From: CAWCTB01 sp963798275
Lineage (GTDB): Bacteria > Acidobacteriota > Terriglobia > Terriglobales > Acidobacteriaceae
DNA: 64,000 nucleotides
Direction of reading: 5' to 3'
Assembly (NCBI GenBank): GCA_963798275.1
Contig: CAWCTB010000030.1
Location: 1 to 64,000, forward strand
Shown here: in pieces, positions 15,047 through 24,395 of the stretch
How positions within the stretch are numbered: the stretch's first letter is position 1
Layout: each line of letters begins with the position of its first letter
Translations under genes and position numbers: made by a program
The notes under the pieces: model-generated
Seen by the model: the letters and a program-made list of their open reading frames with translations, nothing else
The model's database searches: none
Told to the model about the DNA's origin: nothing

Positions 15047-17983
15047 CTACCGTTCCCGGTGTTTTTCATAGAGTGCGCGGGTCTGTTCCATCGCGGTGGC
15101 GAGACGCACTTCGGCACTCCGGCCTTCGCTATCGGGAAGGTCCTGCTGCAGCAGCCTCTGCAGCGATCTTCGGCCATGCTCGCCGGCGGGGAGCCACTTG
15201 CCGGGCTTTCCGCTCACCAGCCGTATCCAGTGCTCCAGCGTGCGCAGGAAGAGCGCGTTGTCTTCCAGCACCTGTGCCTCGTCCGGGGCGAGCAGCCCGA
15301 GCGACGACACAACGCGAATGCGGTCGCGCAAGTTGCCGGTCATCCAGACCTGGTGGCGAAGCTGCAGCTCGCCGACCAGGTAGTCGATGTCGTACGTGCC
15401 TCCTGGACCCGTCTTCAGATTGTGGGGCGAGTCGGATTTCTCGAGCTTGCCGCGAAGCTCCGCCAGTTCCGCGGCGAACCCAACCTGAGCTACGATGCCG
15501 GGAACGCTCTCCCGGACCAATGCCAGCACGCGAGTGGCGACACGCTCGTCGCCGGCCACGAAGCGCAGACGCAGATAGGACAGGGCCTCCCACGGCTTGG
15601 CCTCGGTGTTCCAGTAGGTCTGCAATTGCGCGGTCGTGGCCAGCAGTTCACCCTCCTGGCCGTGAGGACGCAAGCGAGCATCCACTGCGAAGACGGTCCC
15701 GGCGGAGGTGTAGGTCGTGAGCGCTTCGATAGTCCTGAGCGCGGTCAGGCGGAGTACTGGCTGGTCAGCGCCGTCGTCACTGACGAAAACCAGGTCGGCA
15801 TCCGATAGCACGTCGAACTCGAACGATCCGAGCCGTCCGAGGGCCATGATCGCCAGTCCATCGCAGGGACCGGAGATGGCCAGCGCGGCACGAATGGCTT
15901 CGTCGGCAGCTGACGTGTTCCCGGCCAAATTTGAGTAGATGTCACGATCGTCGAAGAGACTGCGTACACTCGCCACGAACAGGCGCTGACGGAAATGTCT
16001 TCGCAACCGCTCCAGAGAATGTGTGCGCTGTGCCTCCGCCGTGGCCGCCTCAGAGCCGTCTGTGGCTATCGGCGGAGCTCCTGCGGACAGCTGCTCCCTC
16101 AGACTCTTCAGATCTGAGTTTTCTCCGGCCCCTCCCAAGAGGACAAGATCTCCGGGATGGCGCACCAGTATCTCGGTGAGGTGGTCGCTCAGTTCGAATA
16201 CCTGCAATGCCCGGCGAACCGTACCGATGTCAGCGGCGGCGGTGATCAGGTCTTTGTACCGTTCCGGGTTGGCGGTTGCGGAGCTGAGGAAGCGATCGAA
16301 ATTGGCACGCCCGTGGGCGGAAAGGTCCGGTTGGTCGAGAACTTGCGACAGGCCAGGAACGTCGGTCAGCAGCCGGTGTACCAGTTGCCCGTAAACTCGG
16401 CCGCGCACCGCCCAGGCATGGAATGAGCGATCCGCCTGCACAGTGTCGTCGCTCGGGGACTGACTCTGCTGGTGGTAGATGACGCGCTGATAGATTTCCG
16501 CGACGCCCGCCATGCGTGAGCGCAATTCCTCGAGCAGACTATCGGCGGCGAGAGGACGAGCATCGGAAGAGCTCAGACTGCGGGCCAGCGCCTCCAACTC
16601 TCCGCGGGTATTGGGCACACGGTGCGTCTGCTGGCCACGCCGCACTTGCAGGCGATGCTCGACATTGCGCAGAAAGACATAGGCGCCAGTGAGACGATGG
16701 TAGTCTCGACCGGTTATGTGCTCCTTGTCGTGCAGCTTTTGCAAAGCGAACAGCGTGCCGCGCGAACGCAACCATGGCTCCGAACCGCCGTAGACACGCT
16801 GCAAACACTGCACCAGAAACTCGATATCGCGGATTCCGCCACGGTCCAGCTTTACATCAATGCCCCGCAGGGCAGCCGGGATCGGGGGACGCTGCCGGCG
16901 CCGGCGCTCGATCTTCTCCCGCATCTGCAGCGCCGTCTTGATAGCCGGTAAATTCAGCTCAGGTCGGTAGACCTGTGGTCGAACCGCGTCGAGGAATTCG
17001 CGGCTGAGCGACACATCGCCCGCCGCGTGACGCGCCTTGATGAGGGCCTGCAGCTCCCAGTCCTGTGCGACATTCCGGTAGTAGTCCACCGCATGGGACA
17101 TCGCGACAGCTAGTTCTTCCTGGCTTCCCTGCGGCCGCAAGCGAAGGTCGATGCGAAATGCCTGGCCTTCCCGGTTGTGGCGGGCGAGCAACTCGGTCGT
17201 CTGCTGGGCCAGGCGGATGAAGTATTCGCGATGGCTCAGACCGGTGGGCGGACTTTCGTCAGCGCCATCATAGAGGTAAAGCAGATCGACGTCGGAGCTG
17301 TAGTTCAGCTCGTTTCCACCGAGCTTTCCCAGGCCAAGTACCGCGAACCTGCAGTCATGGGGAGTGCCCGAGTCGTCGATCCACTGCGGCCTGCCATGCT
17401 TCTCGTGAAGCCGCGCCTCGGTTTCTCGCAAGGCATACTCGATCAGCACATCGGATAGGGCCGAGATCTCCCCAGTCGTTTCCGCCAAGGGTGCGATACC
17501 CAGCAGGTCACGCAGCAAGATGCGGATGTATTCCCGCTTGCGAAAGCCGGAGAGCAACTCGGCCACCTCGCCCTGCGACGAGCGGTTCGCGCAGGAGTTC
17601 AGGCGAGCCTCGAAACTGTCCCGCGAAAGCGAACGATCCAGTCCTTTTTCGCCAACCAGGTCGACCAGCACAGACGGATTGCGAACCAAGGTGTCGCCGA
17701 GCCACTCGCTGTTGCCGAACAGCAACAGGGCGTATTGCATCAGCAAAGGTTGGCACAACTTTTCCACGATTCCCTGATTCGTGGCGCTTTCCAGCAGCCG
17801 CTCGAATTGCCGGATCGCCAGGTCGGGACTCGGGACCGCCGCCAGAAGGGAGCGTACGGTGCCGTGCAAAGCAGAGGGAATTACGTTTAGAACAGCGGCG
17901 AAAGCACGACCTGAGGCTTCGGGTTGAAGAAACCCGACATCTGGCGAACGTTGGCCCCGGCCGGATTGTGGTGGGTTGCCCAC
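15047..17983 (-). CDS. glnE: glutamine synthetase adenylyltransferase / adenylyl-removing enzyme
   Basis: 978 aa from GTG 17983, close to the usual 950-1000 aa. It has two nucleotidyltransferase domains: the first with GKLGGNELNYSSDVDLLYLY (about 222-241), the second with GSFEFDVLSDADLVFVSDDGAD (about 715-735), each with a GlnD_UR_UTase-like helical domain behind it. One half adenylylates and the other deadenylylates glutamine synthetase in response to nitrogen status. No PII gene is in the window. Confidence 0.93.
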   Translation of the reverse strand: MGNPPQSGRGQRSPDVGFLQPEASGRAFAAVLNVIPSALHGTVRSLLAAVPSPDLAIRQFERLLESATNQGIVEKLCQPLLMQYALLLFGNSEWLGDTLVRNPSVLVDLVGEKGLDRSLSRDSFEARLNSCANRSSQGEVAELLSGFRKREYIRILLRDLLGIAPLAETTGEISALSDVLIEYALRETEARLHEKHGRPQWIDDSGTPHDCRFAVLGLGKLGGNELNYSSDVDLLYLYDGADESPPTGLSHREYFIRLAQQTTELLARHNREGQAFRIDLRLRPQGSQEELAVAMSHAVDYYRNVAQDWELQALIKARHAAGDVSLSREFLDAVRPQVYRPELNLPAIKTALQMREKIERRRRQRPPIPAALRGIDVKLDRGGIRDIEFLVQCLQRVYGGSEPWLRSRGTLFALQKLHDKEHITGRDYHRLTGAYVFLRNVEHRLQVRRGQQTHRVPNTRGELEALARSLSSSDARPLAADSLLEELRSRMAGVAEIYQRVIYHQQSQSPSDDTVQADRSFHAWAVRGRVYGQLVHRLLTDVPGLSQVLDQPDLSAHGRANFDRFLSSATANPERYKDLITAAADIGTVRRALQVFELSDHLTEILVRHPGDLVLLGGAGENSDLKSLREQLSAGAPPIATDGSEAATAEAQRTHSLERLRRHFRQRLFVASVRSLFDDRDIYSNLAGNTSAADEAIRAALAISGPCDGLAIMALGRLGSFEFDVLSDADLVFVSDDGADQPVLRLTALRTIEALTTYTSAGTVFAVDARLRPHGQEGELLATTAQLQTYWNTEAKPWEALSYLRLRFVAGDERVATRVLALVRESVPGIVAQVGFAAELAELRGKLEKSDSPHNLKTGPGGTYDIDYLVGELQLRHQVWMTGNLRDRIRVVSSLGLLAPDEAQVLEDNALFLRTLEHWIRLVSGKPGKWLPAGEHGRRSLQRLLQQDLPDSEGRSAEVRLATAMEQTRALYEKHRER

Positions 17984-18013
17984 GATGCTGCGTGAAAGGC
18001 GCTACCGCTAATT

Positions 18014-18706
18014 TCAGTCTCCCGGCTCGAATCGATATCCGACCCAGGGCTCGGTCAGGATGTAGCGTGGCGCGCTGGCATCGACCTCCAATTTCTTGCG
18101 CAACTGTCCCACGAATACCCTGAGGTATTCGTTCTGCTCCACGTTATTCCCTCCCCAAACTGCGCTCAGGATAGCGCGATGGGTGAGCACCTTATTGGGA
18201 TGCTGCGCCATGTACAGTAGAACATCGAACTCCTTGGGAGTAAGCCGGACTTCCCTGCCGGCGACGGAAACCGTGCGAGCGTCGAGGTCGATGCGAAAAT
18301 CGCCGCGCTCCACCACTGTCTGTGGAGGTTCGGCAGCAGGTGCACGGCGCAATGCGGCGCGAATTCGTGCCAGCAGTTCTCCGGTGCTGAACGGCTTGGT
18401 AATGTAGTCATCAGCCCCTGAGTCGAGCGCTTCGATCTTGCTGCGTTCTTCGCCCCGCACGGAAAGAACGATGATCGGCACGGACGAAATCGTGCGCAGC
18501 CTGCGGCACAGTTCAATGCCGTTCATGTTCGGCATGGCGAGGTCGGTAATGACCAGGTCCGGCGTGAAGTCCTTCACGATCTCCAGCGCCGTCTCGCCGT
18601 CGTTCGCAACCCGCGTCTCGTATCCCTGGGCGTTGAGACTGGTGCGCAGTACGCGCGTGATCTGCGGCTCATCGTCAACCACCAGGATGTGCGTTCTTGC
18701 AGTCAT
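18014..18706 (-). CDS. kdpE: KdpE-like response regulator, OmpR family
   Basis: 230 aa. The receiver domain has the DD acid pair (VVDDEP), phosphoacceptor Asp in LVITDLAMP (about 54), Ser in VLSVRG and Lys in ITKPFS. The winged-helix DNA-binding domain (about 130-225) includes VRLTPKEFDVLLYM and RYILTEPWVGYRF, which is typical of KdpE. It starts directly after the stop of the KdpD-type sensor gene, so the two are co-transcribed. No kdpFABC genes are in the window. Confidence 0.88.
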   Translation of the reverse strand: MTARTHILVVDDEPQITRVLRTSLNAQGYETRVANDGETALEIVKDFTPDLVITDLAMPNMNGIELCRRLRTISSVPIIVLSVRGEERSKIEALDSGADDYITKPFSTGELLARIRAALRRAPAAEPPQTVVERGDFRIDLDARTVSVAGREVRLTPKEFDVLLYMAQHPNKVLTHRAILSAVWGGNNVEQNEYLRVFVGQLRKKLEVDASAPRYILTEPWVGYRFEPGD

Positions 18707-19861
18707 CTAATTTGCCTGCTGCTTCACGATGTGAACGTCGACGGCCGGCGCATCCCGCAGGAATCGGTGCACCGCGGAGAGGAAGAGATAGCGTCTCCAA
18801 CCGCTGGTCGCGGAGTGCCCGAAGATCACCTGCGTAATGTGCTTCTCGCGCACGAATTCGGAGAGTCCGTCGGCCACCGTTTTCGCCTTGAGTTTTACGA
18901 TTTGAGCTCCGAGATTCTCCGCAAAGCGAAGATTGGCCTGCAACGACCGCTGGCGCTCTGGCTCGTCGTCGGAGCCGGTGTCGACATACACAACATACAA
19001 TTCCCCACCGACCGCCTGGGCCATGCGCGCTCCTTTGGCGACGAGGTACTGGGCGGCGGGATTGGAACTGATCCCGACGCCAATGCGCTCGGAGAGATTG
19101 AGGTTCCGGGCGCCATTGGTGTCCTGATCCATGTAGGGCTCGAGACTGCGATCGACCACCTGCGCCACGTGCCGCAGGGCGATCTCGCGTAGGGCGATCA
19201 GGTTACTTGGCCTGAAGAAATTGCCCAGGGCGCGATCGGCTCGATCTGGGGGGTAAATGTCGCCGCGCCGCATGCGAGTCTGCAAGGCTTGCGGCGTGAC
19301 GTCGGCCAGCACGATTTCGTCAACCCGCTTCAGTACCCAGTCGGGGACGGTTTCACGCACCACGATGCCCGTGATCTTTTGCACCAGCGGAGTCACGCTT
19401 TCCAGGTGCTGCACGTTCATCGTCGAAACGACGTCGATGTTGTGGTCCAGGATTTCGAATACGTCTTCATACCGTTTGTGGTGTTTACTCCCATCGATGT
19501 TGGTGTGCGCCAGCTCGTCCACCATGACGACCTGGGGATGCCGGGCGATGATTGCGTCCACGTCCATCTCTTCGAAGGTGACGCCTTTGTACTCAAGCTT
19601 CTTGCGAGGAACGGTCTCCAGCCGTGCCGCCAGCTCGGCCGTTGCCTTGCGGCCGTGGGTTTCGACCACGCCGATGACGACATCTTCGCCGCGACTGCGG
19701 CGGCGGATGGCTTCGCTCAGCATGGAATACGTTTTGCCCACCCCCGGGGCATATCCCAGGAAGAGCTTGAATACCCCAGCCTTCTTTTCCGGGGCGGTCT
19801 CTTCCAGCCATTGCTCGGGCGTCTTCTGCACGGTGCAAGTATTCTGCGGCAGCGCCCCCAA
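18707..19861 (-). CDS. kdpD: KdpD N-terminal sensor protein without kinase domain
   Basis: 384 aa from TTG 19861, or from GTG 19828 just before QKTPEQWL. It contains only the cytoplasmic input part of KdpD: Walker A GYAPGVGKT (36-44), VVMVDELAHTNIDGSKHHKRYED, and a universal-stress-like domain (about 245-380) with FGHSATSGWRRY. The DUF4118, HisKA and HATPase parts of a normal 890-aa KdpD are absent here but encoded divergently from 19863. The ends of the two genes are only 1 bp apart. Whether the two products act together is inference. Confidence 0.85.
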   Translation of the reverse strand: MGALPQNTCTVQKTPEQWLEETAPEKKAGVFKLFLGYAPGVGKTYSMLSEAIRRRSRGEDVVIGVVETHGRKATAELAARLETVPRKKLEYKGVTFEEMDVDAIIARHPQVVMVDELAHTNIDGSKHHKRYEDVFEILDHNIDVVSTMNVQHLESVTPLVQKITGIVVRETVPDWVLKRVDEIVLADVTPQALQTRMRRGDIYPPDRADRALGNFFRPSNLIALREIALRHVAQVVDRSLEPYMDQDTNGARNLNLSERIGVGISSNPAAQYLVAKGARMAQAVGGELYVVYVDTGSDDEPERQRSLQANLRFAENLGAQIVKLKAKTVADGLSEFVREKHITQVIFGHSATSGWRRYLFLSAVHRFLRDAPAVDVHIVKQQAN

Positions 19862-19862
19862 A

Positions 19863-21386
19863 ATGTCGATTCGTTACAATTACCGCGTGAGCCCCGTGCC
19901 CGTAGACCGTGAGCGAGCGGGAAAACACCTGCACCGCAAGTGGAAGCCGCTGCTGTACGGTTGCGCCTTGGCGTTCGGCACCCTCGCTGTCATAACCCTG
20001 GCGTATTCACGGTTACCGGTCAACCCAACAACCGTCGCCTTGACCTTCCTGCTAGTAGTGCTGGGAGTGGCTTCGCGCTGGGGCTTGACAGTTGCGACCA
20101 TCACGGCAGTAGTGGCCACGCTACTGTTTAACTACTACTTTCTTCCTCCGGTTCACACCTTCACAGTTGCTGACCCGCAAAATTGGATCGCTCTGCTGGC
20201 GTTTCTGGCAAGCGCCATCCTGGCCAGCCGCCTGGCCGAAAGAGCCAGGCGCGAGGCCCTCAACGCTACGCGACGCAGAAAAGAAGTCGAGCGACTCTAC
20301 TCCTTGAGCCAGCAATTGCTTACCACCGAGAACGTTCTCGACCTGCAGAACTCCATACCGGGCTTCATTTGCGAGGCCTTCAACGCAACTTCGGCGGCCA
20401 TTTATCTGAGTAAGCGCAACGAGGTCTACCGTTCCGGAGCGGACCATCCGGAATTGAACGAAGAGCAACTGAAAGCGGTGAGTGTACGCGGCGAGGTAAT
20501 CACCGACGATGCCCAGGAGTTGAGCTTCGTGCCCCTGCGGATCGGCGTCCGCCCCATCGGAAGCCTGGGAGTCGAAGGAGCGGCGCTCTCGCGCGCAACG
20601 TTAGAAGCCGCCGGCAGCCTGATTGCGATCTCCATCGAACGAGCTGGAGCCGTGGAAACCTTGACCCGCGCCGAAGCTGCCCGGGAAGGCGAGAAGCTGC
20701 GCTCGGCGCTGCTCGACAGCGTTACCCACGAGTTCCGCACTCCACTGACTTCGATCAAGGCTTCCGTCACGACTTTGCTGTCTTCGGATGGATTGGACGA
20801 TGCCGGGCGCAAGGACCTGCTTTCTGTAATCGACGAAGAAACCGACCGGTTGAATCGTCTGGTCGGAGAAGCCGCCGAGATGGCTCGGCTGGACGCGCAA
20901 CAGGTGGAATTGCATCGCGCTCCCCATTCCGTCTCGGAGATCGTCGATGCGGCGGTGAACAAGGTGCGGCCGGCCCTGGGGAATCATCCGCTCGAGTTCG
21001 CGATACCCGCGGCCCTGCCACCGGTACAGGCCGACGCAGAACGGATTGCAGAGGTGTTGGGACATTTGCTGGAGAACGCCGCAAAGTATTCGGCCCCTGG
21101 CACCAACATCACCGTCAGCGCGGAAGCCAGGGACGGAAGGGTTGAGATGAGCGTGGCCGACCGCGGACCAGGCATCGACGATTTCGAACAGTCCCTGATC
21201 TTCGAGAAGTTCTATCGCGGCCACGATCAGCGGTACCGGGTGCAGGGTACGGGCATGGGACTGGCGATCGCCAAGGCAATTGTCGAAGCCCACGGCGGAA
21301 CCATCGGCGTGACCTCGCAGGTGGGAAGCGGCTCGGTATTTCACTTTACCTTGCCGGCAGCAGACAGGGCTGCCGCCAGCCGCTAG
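19863..21386 (+). CDS. KdpD-like membrane histidine kinase (DUF4118-GAF-HisKA-HATPase)
   Basis: 507 aa if read from ATG 19863; GTG 19887 and 19896 are alternatives. Three or four membrane helices lie at about 28-115 (LYGCALAFGTLAVITLAY; WIALLAFLASAILA), matching DUF4118. A GAF-like domain follows, then HisKA with SVTHEFRTPLTSI (His 289) and the HATPase with LLENAAKYS, DRGPGID and GTGMGLAIAKAI. This is the C-terminal half of KdpD as a separate gene on the opposite strand. Its last 4 bp overlap the end of the convergent dehydrogenase gene. Confidence 0.88.
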   Translation: MSIRYNYRVSPVPVDRERAGKHLHRKWKPLLYGCALAFGTLAVITLAYSRLPVNPTTVALTFLLVVLGVASRWGLTVATITAVVATLLFNYYFLPPVHTFTVADPQNWIALLAFLASAILASRLAERARREALNATRRRKEVERLYSLSQQLLTTENVLDLQNSIPGFICEAFNATSAAIYLSKRNEVYRSGADHPELNEEQLKAVSVRGEVITDDAQELSFVPLRIGVRPIGSLGVEGAALSRATLEAAGSLIAISIERAGAVETLTRAEAAREGEKLRSALLDSVTHEFRTPLTSIKASVTTLLSSDGLDDAGRKDLLSVIDEETDRLNRLVGEAAEMARLDAQQVELHRAPHSVSEIVDAAVNKVRPALGNHPLEFAIPAALPPVQADAERIAEVLGHLLENAAKYSAPGTNITVSAEARDGRVEMSVADRGPGIDDFEQSLIFEKFYRGHDQRYRVQGTGMGLAIAKAIVEAHGGTIGVTSQVGSGSVFHFTLPAADRAAASR

Positions 21387-22387
21387 TAGCCTCGCTGCTT
21401 GTCAACCGTCCACAACAGCGGTTCGCGTGCGAGATACCTGCGCAGGTTTTCCGCATACAGCTCATAATGACGCTCCCACATCTTGTCGGCGTATCCGGCG
21501 ATGTGCGGAGTAATCAGCACGTTCTCCATCGACCACAGCGGCGATTCCGAGGGCAGCGGTTCTTCCTGGGTGACATCGATCCCCGCGCCGGCAAAACTTT
21601 TCTCTCGCAGAGCGGCAACCAAGGCAGCTTCATCGATGAGCACGCCGCGTCCCACGTTGATGAGATATGCCGAGCGCTTCAGCAGCGCCAGACGCTCGGC
21701 GTTCATCAGGTGGTGTGTGTCGCGGGTAACGGGCACGGCGAGCACCACGAAGTCGCTCTCTTGCAGGGCAGCGTTGAGGTTCTCGAATCCGTACGTTGCG
21801 TCCACGGATTCATGGCTGAGGTGAGGGTTCTGCCGGACCGCCAGGACGCGCATGCCCAGGGACTTTGCGAGCTTCGCTAACGTGTTGCCGATGGCGCCCA
21901 GCCCCACGATGGTCATGGTCGAGCCGCGCAGCTCTCGCGGCCGCAGCTCGCCATTGGCTATCTCGAGCTGAGCCCAGTGTTTCTGCGTTTGCGCGTGCAT
22001 CGCCTGGGGCAGCCGCTTGGCCAGCGCAAAGGCCAGCGCTAATGCGTGTTCGGCAACCACCGGGCCGTGGACCGCTCGCGCACTGGTTACGACGATGTCG
22101 CTCGCCAGCAACTCGGGCGTCATCAGGGCGTGAACCGCAGCAGCCGTGGAATGAATCCACCGCAGCTTCTTTGCCGCGGCGATCTGGTCGCCGCGCAGCG
22201 ACCAGGTGATCGCCAGTTCGGCATCCGCGATCTCTTCTGTCACACGGTCATAGGTAGATAGCTGAACAATATGGAGCTGCGGGAAGTCGGCTTTTAGCCG
22301 TTCAGCGAACCACGCCGGCGCGATCCACGAGGGGTTACGGTGATGGAGAGCAATCAGTAGCTTCACGAGAGCAGTTTCAAGTTTCAA
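21383..22387 (-). CDS. D-2-hydroxyacid dehydrogenase
   Basis: 334 aa. The NAD-binding motif is VGLGAIG (about 161-167), with the catalytic Arg in NVGRGVLID, Glu in TQEEPLP and His in ITPHIAGYADK. The family reduces 2-keto acids to D-2-hydroxyacids or the reverse; the substrate (glycerate, phosphoglycerate, lactate) cannot be told. It is followed upstream on the same strand by gpmI, 15 bp apart, which suggests one transcript. Confidence 0.88.
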   Translation of the reverse strand: MKLETALVKLLIALHHRNPSWIAPAWFAERLKADFPQLHIVQLSTYDRVTEEIADAELAITWSLRGDQIAAAKKLRWIHSTAAAVHALMTPELLASDIVVTSARAVHGPVVAEHALALAFALAKRLPQAMHAQTQKHWAQLEIANGELRPRELRGSTMTIVGLGAIGNTLAKLAKSLGMRVLAVRQNPHLSHESVDATYGFENLNAALQESDFVVLAVPVTRDTHHLMNAERLALLKRSAYLINVGRGVLIDEAALVAALREKSFAGAGIDVTQEEPLPSESPLWSMENVLITPHIAGYADKMWERHYELYAENLRRYLAREPLLWTVDKQRGY

Positions 22388-22402
22388 GTTCCAAAAAGGC
22401 CA

Positions 22403-24055
22403 TCACTGCTTCGCTTCTTCCGCCACCACGCGCAGGTCGTGTCCCGTCATCTCTTTCGGTTGCGGGACGCCCAGGATACCAAGCATCGTCGGAGCAATGT
22501 CCTGCAGCGCGCCATCGGGCCTCAGTGTGAAGCGTCTTCCGTCGCCTTTGAAACCTGCGGTTGGCACTGCGTATTCCGCCGCAAGAATGAAGGGTACCGG
22601 GTTCGTGGTGTGCGCAGTCTGCGGCCCGCCGGTTGCAGGGTCGATCATCTGTTCGGCATTGCCGTGGTCGGCGGTGACGATCATCGCGCCACCGGCTCGC
22701 TTAAGCGCCGCATAGATCTGACCAAGACAGGCATCGACGGTCTCGACGGCAACAATGGTCGGCGGAATCTTGCCCGAGTGCCCGACCATGTCGGCGTTGG
22801 CGAAGTTGACCACCATCACGTCGAAGGTCTTGTCTTCGATGGCCTTCACCACCGCGTCGGCGATTCCCTGGGCACTCATCTCCGGCTTCAGGTCGTAGGT
22901 CGCTACCTTGGGCGATTGGACCAGTATGCGATCTTCGCCGGGGAACGGCTTCTCGACGCCGCCGTTGAAGAAGTACGTCACGTGCGCGTACTTCTCGGTC
23001 TCGGCCACGCGCAGGTTGCGCATGTTGAGATTCGCCATGACATTCGCCAGGATGTTGCCCAGCGACTCCGGCGGCGACACGACCGGCAAGGTGAAGTGCT
23101 TGTCGTATCGCGTCATGCAGATGTAGGTCAGGTCTTTAGGGACACGGTCGCGCGGGATGATCTTGTCGAGTTCCTCGGCGCCCTCCAGTTCGCGGCCATC
23201 CTGCGCGGTGAAGTGGCTGTTGCGCGCCAGGCAACGCGTGATCTGGCGGGCGCGGTCGGCGCGAAAATTGAAGTTGATGCAGACATCGCCGTCGCGAATG
23301 GTGGTCAGCGGTTCGCCGCGTTCGTCCACCACCACAAAGGGCACGATGAACTCGTCGGTCACGTCGCGGTTGTATGACTCCCGCACGCCCTTCACTGCAT
23401 CGGTGTAGCGGCCGCCTTCGCCGACGCCGTCAACCATAGCATCGAAAGCTTTCTTTTCGCGCTCCCAACGCTTGTCGCGGTCCATGGCGTAATAACGCCC
23501 ACTCACCGTAGCAACCTTGCCGACCCCGTACTCGCGCATCTTTTGCTGCAATTGTTCGATGTAGCCTGCGCCGTTAGTGGGCAGGGTGTCGCGACCGTCC
23601 ATGAAAGCATGCACAAAGACGCGCTCTACACCGTTCTGCTTGGCCATCCGCAGAATGGCGTAGAGATGGTTCTGGTGCGAATGAACTCCGCCGTCGGAGA
23701 GCAGCCCGAACAGGTGCAGGCGGCGGTCGCCGGTGCGTGCCTTAGTCATGGCGTCGACCAGAGCGGGGCTCTTTTCGAACTCACCGTTCTCGATCATGAG
23801 ATCGATCTTGGTGATGTCCATGTAGACAATACGACCCGCGCCGATGTTCAGGTGGCCGACTTCGCTGTTGCCCATCTGGCCGGTGGGGAGGCCAACGTAG
23901 CGTCCGCTGGTGTGAATGAGGGTATTAGGAAATTCCGCGAGCAGCTTGTCGTAGTTGGGCTTGCGCGCCAGCGAGATGGCATTGGCGGGAGACGGCGGGG
24001 CATAGCCCCAGCCGTCGAGGATGATAAGTACAAGCGGTTTGGGTCGATTGATCAT
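22403..24055 (-). CDS. gpmI: 2,3-bisphosphoglycerate-independent phosphoglycerate mutase
   Basis: 550 aa, slightly longer than the common 510-520 aa. It interconverts 3- and 2-phosphoglycerate using two metal ions. The first metal motif is LIILDGWG (about 9-16), the catalytic Ser lies in QMGNSEVGHLNIGAGR, the phosphoglycerate-binding part includes HAFMDGRDT, and the second metal cluster is NFANADMVGHSG and TADHGNAEQM. Enolase lies just upstream, giving consecutive glycolytic steps on one strand. Confidence 0.94.
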   Translation of the reverse strand: MINRPKPLVLIILDGWGYAPPSPANAISLARKPNYDKLLAEFPNTLIHTSGRYVGLPTGQMGNSEVGHLNIGAGRIVYMDITKIDLMIENGEFEKSPALVDAMTKARTGDRRLHLFGLLSDGGVHSHQNHLYAILRMAKQNGVERVFVHAFMDGRDTLPTNGAGYIEQLQQKMREYGVGKVATVSGRYYAMDRDKRWEREKKAFDAMVDGVGEGGRYTDAVKGVRESYNRDVTDEFIVPFVVVDERGEPLTTIRDGDVCINFNFRADRARQITRCLARNSHFTAQDGRELEGAEELDKIIPRDRVPKDLTYICMTRYDKHFTLPVVSPPESLGNILANVMANLNMRNLRVAETEKYAHVTYFFNGGVEKPFPGEDRILVQSPKVATYDLKPEMSAQGIADAVVKAIEDKTFDVMVVNFANADMVGHSGKIPPTIVAVETVDACLGQIYAALKRAGGAMIVTADHGNAEQMIDPATGGPQTAHTTNPVPFILAAEYAVPTAGFKGDGRRFTLRPDGALQDIAPTMLGILGVPQPKEMTGHDLRVVAEEAKQ

Positions 24056-24074
24056 TAATAGTTAGCCTTATTCG

Positions 24075-24180
24075 TGAAAAGCTGTCAGCCGTCAGCTGTC
24101 AGCTATCAGCTCCAGCTGCAGCCGCAGCAGATCGTCTTTGTCATCCTGAGAGCAGCGAACGCAGTCAAAGGGTCGCTATG
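24075..24180. repeat. short slip repeats and a dispersed intergenic motif
   Basis: Short units of the type GCTGTCAGC / CTATCAGC are repeated at about 24079-24112. They are followed by TTGTCATCCTGAGAGCAGCG and a segment ending AAAGGGTCGC, which looks like a degenerate dispersed repeat. No gene is seen in this 130-bp gap. Confidence 0.45.
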
Positions 24181-24188
24181 ACTTGAAT

Positions 24189-24392
24189 CTACTCGCTCGC
24201 TGCGACGAATCGCAGTTTAACTGCTGCCGGGGCTTCGTCTGCAAAATGACAGTCGACTGCATCGCGTGCCATCTCCCGCAACTCTTCGATAGTTTCTGCC
24301 TGGGTGAAAATGGGGTACTCCATGGCGCGCGCCTCATAGCCGCCTTCGGGTGCTTCTTTCACGGCAAAAATGATCTCAGAGTCCCTCATCAA
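24189..24392 (-). CDS. HicB-like small protein
   Basis: 67 aa. The sequence IIFAVKEAPEGGYEARAMEYPIFTQAETIEELREM has the partial RNase H-like fold of HicB antitoxins, with the usual G-Y-x-A strand and an ETIEEL helix. No HicA toxin gene is next to it, and no DNA-binding tail is present, so it may be an orphan with another role. It follows enolase with a 3-bp gap and is probably co-transcribed with it. Confidence 0.7.
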   Translation of the reverse strand: MMRDSEIIFAVKEAPEGGYEARAMEYPIFTQAETIEELREMARDAVDCHFADEAPAAVKLRFVAASE

Positions 24393-24395
24393 TCG

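Noticed and set aside
18707..19861. KdpD sensor as a pseudogene truncated by a frameshift
   Set aside because: It ends normally in front of kdpE and the kinase half lies on the other strand, so no frame correction can join them.
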